64,000 nt of DNA. Origin: Owenweeksia sp. Lineage in GTDB: Bacteria; Bacteroidota; Bacteroidia; Flavobacteriales; Schleiferiaceae. Location: the NCBI GenBank assembly GCA_002695025.1, contig NZNV01000017.1:620001-684000 (forward strand), written 5' to 3'. The position numbers and the translations under genes are program-made. Below the pieces are notes generated by a model, which had not been told where the DNA came from, ran no database searches, and saw only the letters and a program-made list of their open reading frames with translations. This document shows positions 54,678 through 63,770 of this stretch, one piece after another (positions within the stretch are counted from its first letter, which is position 1; every line of letters begins with the position of its first letter).

Positions 54678-55082
54678 ATGAATATGGTGGATTCGGTCTG
54701 CATCATTGATGATGATAAGATTTACAGGTTTACAACGGAGAAGTATATTCAAATGCTTCGGCTTGCTTCTAATGTTATGACCTACGGAGATGGAGAAGAA
54801 GCAATCCTTTATCTAAAGGATAATCACAGCCACGCTACAAAACTACCCGATATTATTTTTCTGGACCTTAATATGCCTATCATGGACGGGTGGGATTTTA
54901 TTGAGGAGTATATTAAATTGCGCCCGCAATTGGCCAAGAAAATAATTGTTTACATGGTAAGCAGCTCCATCGATGAAAGAGATAAGGACAGGGCTTCACA
55001 AATCAGTGAAATCAGTGATTTTATCATTAAACCTATCACCGAGGAACAACTGGTTACTTTGGTTGGTAAGGCCGTTGCCTGA
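54678..55082 (+). CDS. Single-domain response regulator receiver
   Basis: A stand-alone CheY-like protein of 134 residues without an output domain. Acidic residues DDD are near position 13, the phospho-Asp is in IIFLDLNMPIMDG (near residue 63), the switch region reads VYMVSSS and the conserved Lys is in FIIKPI. No kinase gene is adjacent. It may act as a phospho-relay intermediate or on a partner encoded elsewhere. gcvT begins 19 bp downstream and may share its transcript, although the link is probably only positional. Confidence 0.92.
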   Translation: MNMVDSVCIIDDDKIYRFTTEKYIQMLRLASNVMTYGDGEEAILYLKDNHSHATKLPDIIFLDLNMPIMDGWDFIEEYIKLRPQLAKKIIVYMVSSSIDERDKDRASQISEISDFIIKPITEEQLVTLVGKAVA

Positions 55083-55101
55083 TCAAAATCCATAGAACTA
55101 T

Positions 55102-56181
55102 ATGAAAAAAACAGCCCTGACCGGGGTCCACGAAGAGTTGGGAGCCCGCATGGTGCCTTTTGCCGGTTATTACATGCCTCTTCAATATGAGGGTGTTACC
55201 GCTGAACATCATACCGTACGAAACGGAGTAGGAGTATTTGATGTAAGCCACATGGGAGAATTTGTGGTAAGTGGTGAACAAGCTGAAGCATTTCTGCAAA
55301 AAGTAACTTCAAACGATGTTTCCAAGTTAACGGATGGAAAGGTTCAGTACAGCTGTCTTCCCAATGAAGATGGAGGTATTGTAGACGACCTCCTGGTTTA
55401 CCGTCTGTCGGGAACGGAGTATATGCTGGTGGTTAATGCCTCCAATATAAGCAAGGACTGGGATTGGCTGCAGCAACATAACTCCTTTGGTGTTACCCTG
55501 AAGGATCGCAGTGACGAGATATCATTACTGGCAGTTCAGGGACCTAAGGCAACCGAGGCTCTACAGTCGCTTACCAATATAGACCTGTCTTCTATGAAGT
55601 ATTACACTTTTGAGAAGGGAACCTTTGCCGGAGTAGAGGATGTTATTGTTTCGGCCACCGGATATACAGGTTCAGGGGGCTTTGAAATATATTTTGAAAA
55701 TAAGCATGCCGAAAAGGTATGGAAGGCCGTATTTGAAGCCGGAGCGCCACAGGATATTAAACCCATAGGCTTGGGAGCCCGGGATACTCTCCGCATGGAA
55801 AAAGGCTTCTGCCTTTACGGAAATGATATTGATGATACTACTTCGCCCATAGAAGCCGGTTTGGGCTGGATCACTAAATTCAGCAAGGATTTCATCAACA
55901 AAGATGAGCTGCTGGCTCAGAAGGAGCGTGGAACAGACAAAAGATTGGTGGGTTTTGAAATGATCGACCGCGGTATACCCAGGCAATCCTATACCATTCA
56001 AAATGAGAAGGGCGAAACCATTGGAAGAGTTACCAGTGGCACACAGTCCCCAACCCTGGGCAAAGCTATTGGGATGGGATATATTAATCCGGATCTCGCA
56101 AAGCCGGGATCAATTATCTATATTGAGGTACGCAATAAATCCTTGAAAGCAGAGGTAGTTACCTTACCCTTTGTGAAATAG
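55102..56181 (+). CDS. gcvT: Glycine cleavage system aminomethyltransferase (T protein)
   Basis: Transfers the aminomethyl carbon from lipoylated GcvH to tetrahydrofolate, releasing ammonia. The 359-residue protein has [46 protein letters not shown] and the C-terminal [20 protein letters not shown]. Length and motifs match GcvT. No glycine riboswitch was seen upstream; the 19-bp gap to the receiver gene leaves no room for one. A strong terminator follows. Confidence 0.97.
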   Translation: MKKTALTGVHEELGARMVPFAGYYMPLQYEGVTAEHHTVRNGVGVFDVSHMGEFVVSGEQAEAFLQKVTSNDVSKLTDGKVQYSCLPNEDGGIVDDLLVYRLSGTEYMLVVNASNISKDWDWLQQHNSFGVTLKDRSDEISLLAVQGPKATEALQSLTNIDLSSMKYYTFEKGTFAGVEDVIVSATGYTGSGGFEIYFENKHAEKVWKAVFEAGAPQDIKPIGLGARDTLRMEKGFCLYGNDIDDTTSPIEAGLGWITKFSKDFINKDELLAQKERGTDKRLVGFEMIDRGIPRQSYTIQNEKGETIGRVTSGTQSPTLGKAIGMGYINPDLAKPGSIIYIEVRNKSLKAEVVTLPFVK

Positions 56182-56199
56182 ATATTCCAGTATACTATA

Positions 56200-56229
56200 A
56201 AAAAGCCCGGCCAATTGGCCGGGCTTTTT
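56200..56229. terminator. Terminator between gcvT and gap
   Basis: AAAAAGCCCGGCC (56200-56212) pairs with GGCCGGGCTTTTT (56217-56229) around AATT. It is symmetrical and serves both convergent genes. Confidence 0.93.
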
Positions 56230-56253
56230 AGTATGCCGTAATTTAACTGATGA

Positions 56254-57708
56254 TTAATAATAACGCTTGCGCCTTACCTGGGCAATGTATTTGCTGAGAC
56301 GGATCACCTGGCGGGTGTAGCCATACTCGTTATCATACCAAACATACAACACCATATTTTCACCGTCAGCGGATACAATGGTGGCTTGGCTGTCAAATAC
56401 AGAAGGGCAAGAGTTGCCTACAATGTCACTGGAAACCAGTTCGTTGCTCATAGAGTAGCGAATCTGTTCCACAAGGTCGCCTTTGAGGGCGGCAGTACGC
56501 ATGGCCTCGTTTACTTCGTCACGGGAAGTTGACTTACCCACGGTGAGGTTAAGGATAGCCAAAGAACCGTTGGGAACCGGAACGCGTATGGCATTGGAGG
56601 TAAGCTTGCCTTCCAGCTGTGGAAGAGCTTTAGCTACCGCTTTGCCGGCACCGGTTTCGGTAATTACCATGTTAAGAGCTGCAGCACGACCCCTCCGGTA
56701 TTTGCTGTGCATATTGTCCACCAGGTTCTGGTCATTGGTATAAGCGTGAACCGTTTCAATATGGCCTTTTACCACTCCGAAATTATCTTCCACCACCTTC
56801 AGGATGGGAGTAATAGCATTGGTAGTACAGCTGGCAGCTGAAAAGATATCTATCTCAGCCGGATCAAAATCTGTTTGGTTTACCCCATGTACAATGTTGG
56901 GTACGTTTTTTCCGGGAGCGGTAAGCAGTACTTTAGAAGCTCCGTTAGCCTTCAAATGGCGGGCCAAGGCCTTATCGTCACGGAAGGCACCGGTATTATC
57001 AATCACCAGGGCGTCATGAATACCGTAGGCCGTATAATCGATCTCCTCAGGATTGGAAGCAGCGATCATCTGTATCGTTCTGCCGTTAACGATCAGGGCA
57101 GATTTTTCCACATCGGCTTCTACAGTACCGGGAAACGGGCCGTGAACTGAATCCTCACGTAAAAGCGAGGCACGCTTTTCAAGGGTTTCAGGATCCTCAC
57201 CACGGGTTACAATAGCCCTCAGGCGTAATTGCTCACCTTTACCTTCCTGGGCCATCAGTTCGCGGGCTACCAGGCGACCAATACGGCCAAAACCATACAG
57301 CACTACATCCTTAGGAGTGGTGCGTTGCATATTATCAGGACCGATGAAAGTATTCAGCTTATCCTCCAGGAAAGAGCGCACATTGGCATAAGCTTCTTTT
57401 TCCTTTAGCCATTCGCTGGCCAAGCGTCCAATATCCATGCGGGCAGGAGCAAGGTCCATTTGCACCAGTTCATTGAGAAGAGTAAGAGTGTCATCAATAG
57501 TGATATTCTGTCCCACAAATTTGCGGGCATACTCATGGAGGTTTAGAATTTCACTGGCTCTCTGGTCAATGAGCTGGTTACGGAATAGTACCATTTCAAT
57601 TCCCTTGTCCAGGTAAAGCTCGCTGATCTTTTTGATAAATTCAGCGGCTGCCTTTTCCATAGCGATTCGTTGGGTAACGGAACCTTGATAATCCAATACT
57701 TCGGCCAT
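56254..57708 (-). CDS. gap: Glyceraldehyde-3-phosphate dehydrogenase, long form
   Basis: Oxidises and phosphorylates glyceraldehyde 3-phosphate with NAD(P)+. From ATG 57708 the protein has 484 residues. The dehydrogenase core has the nucleotide fold start VVLYGFGRIGRLVARE (near residue 134), the catalytic SAASCTTNAITPI and WYDNEYGYTRQV near the end. It carries a helical N-terminal extension of about 130 residues absent from classical 335-residue enzymes; this long form is common in Bacteroidetes. A full promoter lies at 57744-57774. An ATG-containing extension from 57774 would start inside that promoter and is rejected. Confidence 0.95.
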   Translation of the reverse strand: MAEVLDYQGSVTQRIAMEKAAAEFIKKISELYLDKGIEMVLFRNQLIDQRASEILNLHEYARKFVGQNITIDDTLTLLNELVQMDLAPARMDIGRLASEWLKEKEAYANVRSFLEDKLNTFIGPDNMQRTTPKDVVLYGFGRIGRLVARELMAQEGKGEQLRLRAIVTRGEDPETLEKRASLLREDSVHGPFPGTVEADVEKSALIVNGRTIQMIAASNPEEIDYTAYGIHDALVIDNTGAFRDDKALARHLKANGASKVLLTAPGKNVPNIVHGVNQTDFDPAEIDIFSAASCTTNAITPILKVVEDNFGVVKGHIETVHAYTNDQNLVDNMHSKYRRGRAAALNMVITETGAGKAVAKALPQLEGKLTSNAIRVPVPNGSLAILNLTVGKSTSRDEVNEAMRTAALKGDLVEQIRYSMSNELVSSDIVGNSCPSVFDSQATIVSADGENMVLYVWYDNEYGYTRQVIRLSKYIAQVRRKRYY

Positions 57709-57743
57709 CGTTCTTATTTGTTTTGAAATATTTTTTAAGGCCG

Positions 57744-57774
57744 CAAATTTAGTTTCTTTTGAGGGAGTTAACAA
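57744..57774 (-). promoter_or_regulatory. Promoter of gap
   Basis: On the minus strand TTG (57774-57772), a 20-bp spacer and TAAATTTG (57751-57744) match the Bacteroidetes consensus. The start site would be near 57737, giving a 29-nt leader before ATG 57708. Confidence 0.72.
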
Positions 57775-57791
57775 TGTAATTCTTAAAATAT

Positions 57792-57814
57792 AAAAGCCTC
57801 TTTAAGAGGCTTTT
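57792..57814. terminator. Terminator after htrA
   Basis: AAAAGCCTC (57792-57800) pairs with GAGGCTTTT (57806-57814) around TTTAA. On the minus strand it lies 35 bp after the htrA stop and just before the gap promoter. Confidence 0.8.
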
Positions 57815-57848
57815 ATAAAGAATTTGAAAGTGTAATTAGTACACTAAT

Positions 57849-59285
57849 TTAATATCCAAAGGCGTAGTATTTTCCTCTGCCGTTAGGGAGGAAGCCCTGT
57901 ATAACCACCGGATCCTCTTTTTGAAGCCCATTTACCGAGCTGTTGATATCTTCTACATCCCGGATAGGCTGGCGGTTGATATGGGTGATGATAAAGTTAT
58001 TCGGAATATTCAGTTCTGCCATAATACCGGACTTTACCTCTGTAACCTTAACGCCATAGGTAATTCCCAGACGGGTTTTCTCCGTTTTATTCAGCGGACG
58101 GAAACTTCCACCCAATTTGGTGATGAATTGAATGTCTTCTTTCTTGATAACCCGGGTAGTACCATTTACATTTCGCAGGGTAACCGAGTAATCCATCCTT
58201 TTACCATTCCTGTCCAGGTCTATCTTAACCTGGTCCCCGGGGCGTTTGCGACCTATAATTTCCTGTAGCTCACTGCTCTTGGTAACACGTTGCCCGTCAA
58301 TGGCCATAATAACATCCCCGGTTTGTATGCCGGCATTTTCAGCTGCTCCATTTTCGGTAACACCGCCCACGTATACTCCGTTGGATACTTCCAGATCCAA
58401 TTCACTGGCTATGCGGGGAGTGATATCAGAGATATTCACCCCAATAAATGCCCTTTGTACCGTGCCGAATTCCAGAAGGTCTTCCACTACCTTACGCACA
58501 ATATTGGAAGGGATAGCAAAAGAATATCCCTCAAAAGAACCTGTATGAGTGGAAATGGCACTGTTGATGCCTATCAGTTCGCCTCGTGTATTAACCAATG
58601 CGCCACCACTATTGCCGGGATTTACAGCAGCATCAGTTTGTATGAATGACTCAATGGCCGCACGATCATTGATCACCCCGATATTCCGGCTCTTGGCGCT
58701 TACAATACCGGCTGTAACGGTAGAAGTGAGGTTAAAGGGGTTACCTACGGCCAATACCCATTCTCCCAAACGCACATTATCGGAGTTGCTGAAAGTGAGG
58801 AAGGGAAGATCCTCGGCATCTACTTTGAGTAAGGCAATATCCGTAGTGGGATCGGCACCTATTACTTTGGCATCGTATTCTTTATTATTGTTCAGGGTTA
58901 CCTTTACCTCCTGCGCGTTTTCTACCACGTGGTTGTTGGTGACTATATACCCCTCCTTGGAAACGATGACCCCTGAGCCGGAGCCAAGCTGTAAACGCGG
59001 TTGCGAACCTTGGGGCCTGCCAAAGAAAAATTCCAGCGGGCTGGAGGGCTGGTATTGTGACTCTACTGCCGTCCTTACGTGTACTACACTGTTTACACTT
59101 TTCTCGGCCGCCTCGGTAAAGCCTCCTTCAGCTAATGGGGTAAGGGACGTTCGCACAAAAGAGGGCTGTTCAGTTTGCTGGATTATCCTCTCTACCTGTG
59201 GTTCTTCTAAAAAAGTCTTATATATGCCCAGGGTAATAGCTCCCCCCAGGGCAGATACCAGGAAAATTTTAGCGATACTTTTCAT
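57849..59285 (-). CDS. Do-family (HtrA/DegP-type) periplasmic serine protease
   Basis: Envelope quality-control protease and chaperone. The 478-residue protein has an N-terminal signal or anchor (about 1-22). The trypsin-like domain has catalytic His in TNNHVV, Asp in TTDIALLKV and Ser in NPGNSGGALV. Two PDZ domains follow (about 270-365 and 380-470), the first with GVTENGAAENAGIQTGDVI. A Gln/Pro-rich loop (SSPLEFFFGRPQGSQPRLQL) lies near the start of the protease domain, as in DegP/DegQ. It is monocistronic and divergent from dapF. Confidence 0.95.
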   Translation of the reverse strand: MKSIAKIFLVSALGGAITLGIYKTFLEEPQVERIIQQTEQPSFVRTSLTPLAEGGFTEAAEKSVNSVVHVRTAVESQYQPSSPLEFFFGRPQGSQPRLQLGSGSGVIVSKEGYIVTNNHVVENAQEVKVTLNNNKEYDAKVIGADPTTDIALLKVDAEDLPFLTFSNSDNVRLGEWVLAVGNPFNLTSTVTAGIVSAKSRNIGVINDRAAIESFIQTDAAVNPGNSGGALVNTRGELIGINSAISTHTGSFEGYSFAIPSNIVRKVVEDLLEFGTVQRAFIGVNISDITPRIASELDLEVSNGVYVGGVTENGAAENAGIQTGDVIMAIDGQRVTKSSELQEIIGRKRPGDQVKIDLDRNGKRMDYSVTLRNVNGTTRVIKKEDIQFITKLGGSFRPLNKTEKTRLGITYGVKVTEVKSGIMAELNIPNNFIITHINRQPIRDVEDINSSVNGLQKEDPVVIQGFLPNGRGKYYAFGY

Positions 59286-59400
59286 ATTTCAGTTCGAATT
59301 TTATAGTGTTATAAATCTCAGTAATTTCGGACTTTCAATTTTCAATAACTATTCCAAGTTAAATCATATTGTCAGGCTGGCATTGCTTTTAACAGGATTT

Positions 59401-59408
59401 TAACTTTG
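59401..59408 (+). promoter_or_regulatory. -7 element immediately before dapF
   Basis: TAACTTTG matches TAnnTTTG and ends 10 bp before the dapF ATG (59419); the transcript leader would be only a few nucleotides. No TTG at the normal spacing. Confidence 0.5.
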
Positions 59409-59418
59409 AAGTTTGAGT

Positions 59419-60198
59419 ATGCATTTAGCCTTTTACAAATACCAGGGAACAGGAAACGATTTCGTAATGGTGGATAACCGAACGCTGAGCTGGCAACCGG
59501 ACTCGGTGGAGCAGGTGAGAAAGATCTGCGACCGAAGGTTTGGTGTGGGAGCCGATGGATTGATCCTGTTGGAGGAACTGGAAGGATATGACTTCAGGAT
59601 GGTTTATTATAACTCTGACGGCCGTGAAAGTACCATGTGCGGTAATGGCGGGCGCTGCGTGAGCAGGTTTGCCAGTGATCTGGGAATGAAAAAGGAAGAG
59701 TATCGCTTCAAAGCTATTGACGGGGATCACCTTGCCAGGGTTAGTGAGGAAGAGGTCAGCATCCGTATGATAGATGTTCAGGATGTTCGCCAGTTGGAAA
59801 ATGCTGTTTTTGTGGATACCGGCTCTCCCCACCACATTGTTTTCAGTCACGATACAGCACAAATGGAAATTGTACCCAGGGCCCGTGATATTCGTTACTC
59901 CGATCATTACCGCCAGGAAGGTGTGAATGTGAACTTTGTTGAAGTGCAGGAAAACGGTCATCTTTTTATGCGCACCTACGAAAGGGGTGTGGAAGATGAA
60001 ACCTTAAGTTGTGGTACCGGGGTAACGGCTGCTGTACTGGCAGCATTTAAGCAGGAAAAGGTAGGCGCGCATAAAGTATATGTACACACAAGAGGAGGAG
60101 AATTGAACGTGAGTTTTAAACCTGCTGAAGTGGGTTTTACAGACATCTGGCTTACCGGTCCGGCCGAATTTGTGTTTGAAGGAAGTATTGAAGTATGA
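59419..60198 (+). CDS. dapF: Diaminopimelate epimerase
   Basis: Converts LL- to meso-diaminopimelate, the precursor of lysine and of the peptidoglycan cross-link. From ATG 59419 the 259-residue protein starts MHLAFYKYQGTGNDFV and has both catalytic-cysteine motifs: MCGNGGRCVSRFA and LSCGTGVTAAVLA. The TTG two codons earlier (59413) is less likely and would lie at the predicted transcription start. The stop overlaps the next gene's ATG by 4 nt. dapF leads a run ending in mltG, so the operon has a cell-wall theme. Confidence 0.96.
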   Translation: MHLAFYKYQGTGNDFVMVDNRTLSWQPDSVEQVRKICDRRFGVGADGLILLEELEGYDFRMVYYNSDGRESTMCGNGGRCVSRFASDLGMKKEEYRFKAIDGDHLARVSEEEVSIRMIDVQDVRQLENAVFVDTGSPHHIVFSHDTAQMEIVPRARDIRYSDHYRQEGVNVNFVEVQENGHLFMRTYERGVEDETLSCGTGVTAAVLAAFKQEKVGAHKVYVHTRGGELNVSFKPAEVGFTDIWLTGPAEFVFEGSIEV

Positions 60199-60728
60199 AC
60201 TGGCTGATAGGGGATAAGATAGAGCTCCGCCCGGTGGAACCTGAGGATCTTGACCTTTTGCTGGATTGGGAGAACAACCGTGAAAACTGGGAGGTAAGCG
60301 GAACACTTTTACCTTTTAGTCGCGATCTTATGAGACGCTATATTGAGAATACCCACCTTTCCATTTATCAAACTGGTCAGCTTCGTCTCATCATTCAGCT
60401 AAAGGATTCCGGCAAAGCCATTGGGACTTTGGATATTTTTGATTTTGACCCTTTTCATAAAAGAGCAGGTGTAGGGGTTCTGATTGCCGATGCCAGCTTA
60501 CGCAATAATGGACTAGGTTCGGAATCACTGGCTTTGCTGAAAGCCTATTGTTTTGATCACCTGGATATCAACCAGCTTTTTTGCAATGTGCTTACCGATA
60601 ATAAAGGTAGCCTGAAGTTGTTTGAAAAGGTAGGTTTCGCTATCAGCGGCTGTAAAAAGGAATGGGTGAGAGGGAGCAAGGGTTTCCAGGATGAATATTT
60701 CCTGCAACTGATCCGGGAAAAAAGGTAG
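60195..60728 (+). CDS. GNAT family N-acetyltransferase
   Basis: RimJ/RimL-type acetyltransferase of 177 residues. The N-terminus IELRPVEPEDLDLLLDWENN and the acetyl-CoA-binding region GVLIADASLRNNGLGSESLALL (residues about 94-115, read as two motifs) fit the Acetyltransf_3 family. The C-terminal FEKVGFAISG is also typical. The substrate is unknown; proteins of this type acetylate ribosomal protein termini, polyamines or antibiotics. It overlaps dapF by 4 nt and lies 1 bp before the multihaem gene. Confidence 0.9.
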   Translation: MNWLIGDKIELRPVEPEDLDLLLDWENNRENWEVSGTLLPFSRDLMRRYIENTHLSIYQTGQLRLIIQLKDSGKAIGTLDIFDFDPFHKRAGVGVLIADASLRNNGLGSESLALLKAYCFDHLDINQLFCNVLTDNKGSLKLFEKVGFAISGCKKEWVRGSKGFQDEYFLQLIREKR

Positions 60729-60729
60729 C

Positions 60730-62691
60730 ATGGTCAAAAAGATATTGGCATTACTAGCTATAGGCTTATTGGTAACGGCACTTTTTCGCTGCGGTAATAA
60801 CACTATTAAAGATCAGGCGGAAGAGAAAACTACTTATCTCAACCTGAGCGATACGGTAAATTACGTGGGCATTGAAACTTGCCGCAAATGCCATATTACC
60901 AAGCATGCCACCTTCATTCATACGGGTATGGGTTCCTCCTTTGGAGGGGCGGATACTACCAAGAGCATTGCCGATATCTCCGGCCATACCGTCATTCATG
61001 ATCATTATTCGGGTTATTACTATCACCCGCATTGGAAGGGAGACAGCCTTTTTCTGGATGAGTTCAGGCTGCAATCACCAGATACTGTTTATAAGCAAAG
61101 CCGGAGAATAGATTATGTTGTGGGCAGCGGTCAGCATACGAATTCACACCTTTTTACCCAGGGTGAATACCTGTACCAGGCACCTTTTACCTGGTATGCC
61201 CAGGAGGGTAGGGCAGATCTTCCGCCCGGATACGAGGCAGGTCATAATTTGCGCTTCAGGAGGCAGGTAGGCCTGGAATGTACCAGTTGTCATAATTCAA
61301 TGCCAACCGGTTTTGTGAAAGGTTCGGTAAACCGTTACAAAGAAGTACCCGGAGCCATCAACTGCGAACGTTGCCACGGACCGGGAGAATTGCACGTAAA
61401 GAGGATGATGTCCGGGCAATATGTGGATACGGCCATTGCTACGGATTACTCTATTGTAAACCCTAAGAAATTACCCATTGAGCTGCAATTTGAAGTGTGC
61501 CAGCGGTGTCATTTGCAAGGTAATACCGTGTTGGAAGAAGGTAAGTCTTTCTTTGACTTTAAACCGGGGATGAAGCTTTCAGAGGTAATGAGTGTATACC
61601 TGCCTCGCTATTCCAATGCCGATGATCGCTTTATCATGGCCTCGCATGTAGATCGTTTTAAGCAAAGCGCCTGTTTTATCAACAGTAAAGGTTACAATTG
61701 TGCCAGTTGTCATAACCCTCATATATCCGTAAAGGAAACCAATGTAGCCCGGTTTAACACTCAGTGCAGTTCCTGTCATAATGGGGGAGAGTTGAAGGTG
61801 TGTTCCGCACCCAAAGCCAAGTTGGAAAATAAGAACTACAATTGTGTGGAATGCCACATGCCCGCTTCAGGGCCAGTGGATATCCCTCACGTTACCGTGC
61901 ATGATCACTATGTTCGAAAACCGAACGCTAAAAGCACTACCGATACGAACGGTATTTCCAGGTTCCTGGGATTGGTAGCCGTTAATAATCCTAAGCCTGA
62001 CCTTAGAAGTAAAACATTGGCTTACCTACAGCAATACGAGCGCTTTGATCCGTTTCCGTATTATCTGGACAGCGCGCTTTACTTCTTAAGGAGGTATGAT
62101 CCGACCTATCAGGATATTCGGCTTTGGGTGCATTATCTGTACCTGGAGCAGGATCAGCAGGGAATATTGAACCTTGTTCAGAAGAGGGGAGTTGATCGAG
62201 TGCTGAGCAGTCTAAAAAAACCTTCGTATTCCAATGAGGAGGCCTGGGCTTCCTACCGTATAGGGGAGGCATACAACGCCCTGGGGAAAGCAGAACAGGC
62301 CATTCTGTTTTACAGGCGTAGTTGTGAACTGGCCCCTTATATCCCGGACTTTCAAAATAAGCTGGGTGTAGCGCTTATGAATACGGATCGGATGGTGGAG
62401 GCGGCAAACTATTTCAAGGCCACTTTAAGAATGAAACCCGATCATAGGGAAGCCTTGAACAATTTGGGATATATAGCACTATTACAAGGCGACCGTAAAG
62501 GAGCCGAAGCTTATTTTAAGAAAGCCCTTGCCTCCGATTACAATTACGAACTGGCCTGGTTGAATATGGCCAACCTATATTTACAGCAGGGAAATAATAA
62601 GGAACTGGCACGCTGCCTTAAGGAAGTACTCAGGATAAATCCTGGTAACCAGCAGGCTGCTAAACTACTAAGCACATTAGGGGAAATATGA
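60730..62691 (+). CDS. Multihaem c-type cytochrome fused to TPR repeats, lipoprotein
   Basis: A 653-residue protein with a lipoprotein signal (lipobox ALFRC, C21). Seven CxxCH haem sites follow in residues about 45-375: CRKCH, CTSCH, CERCH, CQRCH, CASCH, CSSCH and CVECH. The C-terminal third (about 490-650) is tetratricopeptide repeats (EAWASYRIGEAYNALGKAEQ, REALNNLGYIALLQGDRKGA). The haem part resembles the cytochrome c554/NrfA-like group. It is presumably periplasmic and redox-active, with the TPRs binding a partner. It sits in a cell-wall operon (dapF upstream, mltG overlapping by 4 nt downstream), and its role there is not evident. Confidence 0.9.
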   Translation: MVKKILALLAIGLLVTALFRCGNNTIKDQAEEKTTYLNLSDTVNYVGIETCRKCHITKHATFIHTGMGSSFGGADTTKSIADISGHTVIHDHYSGYYYHPHWKGDSLFLDEFRLQSPDTVYKQSRRIDYVVGSGQHTNSHLFTQGEYLYQAPFTWYAQEGRADLPPGYEAGHNLRFRRQVGLECTSCHNSMPTGFVKGSVNRYKEVPGAINCERCHGPGELHVKRMMSGQYVDTAIATDYSIVNPKKLPIELQFEVCQRCHLQGNTVLEEGKSFFDFKPGMKLSEVMSVYLPRYSNADDRFIMASHVDRFKQSACFINSKGYNCASCHNPHISVKETNVARFNTQCSSCHNGGELKVCSAPKAKLENKNYNCVECHMPASGPVDIPHVTVHDHYVRKPNAKSTTDTNGISRFLGLVAVNNPKPDLRSKTLAYLQQYERFDPFPYYLDSALYFLRRYDPTYQDIRLWVHYLYLEQDQQGILNLVQKRGVDRVLSSLKKPSYSNEEAWASYRIGEAYNALGKAEQAILFYRRSCELAPYIPDFQNKLGVALMNTDRMVEAANYFKATLRMKPDHREALNNLGYIALLQGDRKGAEAYFKKALASDYNYELAWLNMANLYLQQGNNKELARCLKEVLRINPGNQQAAKLLSTLGEI

Positions 62692-63719
62692 AGAAATTAA
62701 TTGTAGTAGTGGTTCTGCTGCTGGTAGCCTTCGGCCTTTACTGGGGATATGGATATTACCAGAAAGTGTTTGAACCCAATACCAGGCTTGATAAAAATTT
62801 TGAATTGAGGGTGCCGGAGGGCAGTAGCTTTCAGAGCGTTTTGGATACTCTTTCCAGGAGACAGGTATTGGATAATGTAGAGAGTTTTAAGTGGGTGGCT
62901 GAGAAGAAGGGTTATCCCCAAAGGATACGAGCCGGGCGCTACCTTATCAAGCCGGGCTGGAATAACAATGAGATCGTAAATAAACTGCGCAGTGGTGCCC
63001 AGGATCCGGTAAAGCTGGTTCTCCATGATATTTCGGGCGTGTATGAGCTGGCAGGTAAGCTGGGTAAAAAACTGGAACCCGATTCCGTAGAGTTCCTGGA
63101 ACTGCTCACTTCTGCGGAAAAACTGAAAACTTACGAAGTAAATCCACAAACAGCTACGGCTTATTTCCTGCCTAATACGTATGAAGTTTACTGGACGCTT
63201 TCTCCGGAAGCTTTGATGTCCCGCATGCGGGATGAGTTCTATCGTTTCTGGACGGATGAACGTCTCAGAAAAGCGAGAGAAATGAACCTTACTCCTGTAG
63301 AGGTGGTAACGCTGGCATCCATTGTTGAGAAGGAAACGGTGAAGCCCGATGAGAAAAAGGAAGTAGCGGGCTTGTATTATAACAGGATACGTAAGGGAAT
63401 GAAACTACAATCAGACCCCACAGTGATCTACGCTATCAATATGGATCACCCTACACGGACCATACAGCGTGTGTATTATAAGGATTTGGCCTACAGCTCG
63501 CCTTACAATACCTATCAAAACCCGGGTTTACCACCTGGGCCTATAAAGATCCCCGCTTTGAGCAGCATTGATGCGGTGCTGAATTACGCGCACCATGATT
63601 ATATATTTATGGTTGCAGACCCGGAGCGGCCTGGATATCATAGTTTTGCAACTACTTTGCGGGGTCATGAGATCAATCGTAGGAAATACATCAACTGGCT
63701 TAATAAGAACGGCCTATAA
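62688..63719 (+). CDS. mltG: Endolytic peptidoglycan transglycosylase MltG
   Basis: Membrane-anchored lytic transglycosylase that cleaves nascent glycan strands and so sets their length. The 343-residue protein has an N-terminal membrane span (about 3-20), a LysM-like region (about 40-110) and the YceG domain. The catalytic Glu is in LASIVEKETVKPDEK, followed by GLYYNRIRKGMKLQSDPTV and NTYQNPGLPPGPIKIP. It starts within the stop of the multihaem gene (4-nt overlap) and ends at a terminator. Confidence 0.95.
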   Translation: MKKLIVVVVLLLVAFGLYWGYGYYQKVFEPNTRLDKNFELRVPEGSSFQSVLDTLSRRQVLDNVESFKWVAEKKGYPQRIRAGRYLIKPGWNNNEIVNKLRSGAQDPVKLVLHDISGVYELAGKLGKKLEPDSVEFLELLTSAEKLKTYEVNPQTATAYFLPNTYEVYWTLSPEALMSRMRDEFYRFWTDERLRKAREMNLTPVEVVTLASIVEKETVKPDEKKEVAGLYYNRIRKGMKLQSDPTVIYAINMDHPTRTIQRVYYKDLAYSSPYNTYQNPGLPPGPIKIPALSSIDAVLNYAHHDYIFMVADPERPGYHSFATTLRGHEINRRKYINWLNKNGL

Positions 63720-63723
63720 ATAA

Positions 63724-63752
63724 AAAAGCCCTTCCATCACGAAAGGGCTTTT
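63724..63752. terminator. Terminator between mltG and clpB
   Basis: AAAAGCCCTT (63724-63733) pairs with AAGGGCTTTT (63743-63752) around CCATCACGA; it serves both convergent genes. Confidence 0.9.
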
Positions 63753-63770
63753 ATTTAATGATCAGACTGT

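Noticed and set aside
55083-55101. Glycine riboswitch upstream of gcvT
   Set aside because: Only 19 bp separate gcvT from the preceding gene, too short for a riboswitch.
56254-57774. Longer GAPDH beginning at 57774
   Set aside because: The extra 22 codons overlap a perfect TTG-20 bp-TAAATTTG promoter, so they would not be transcribed.
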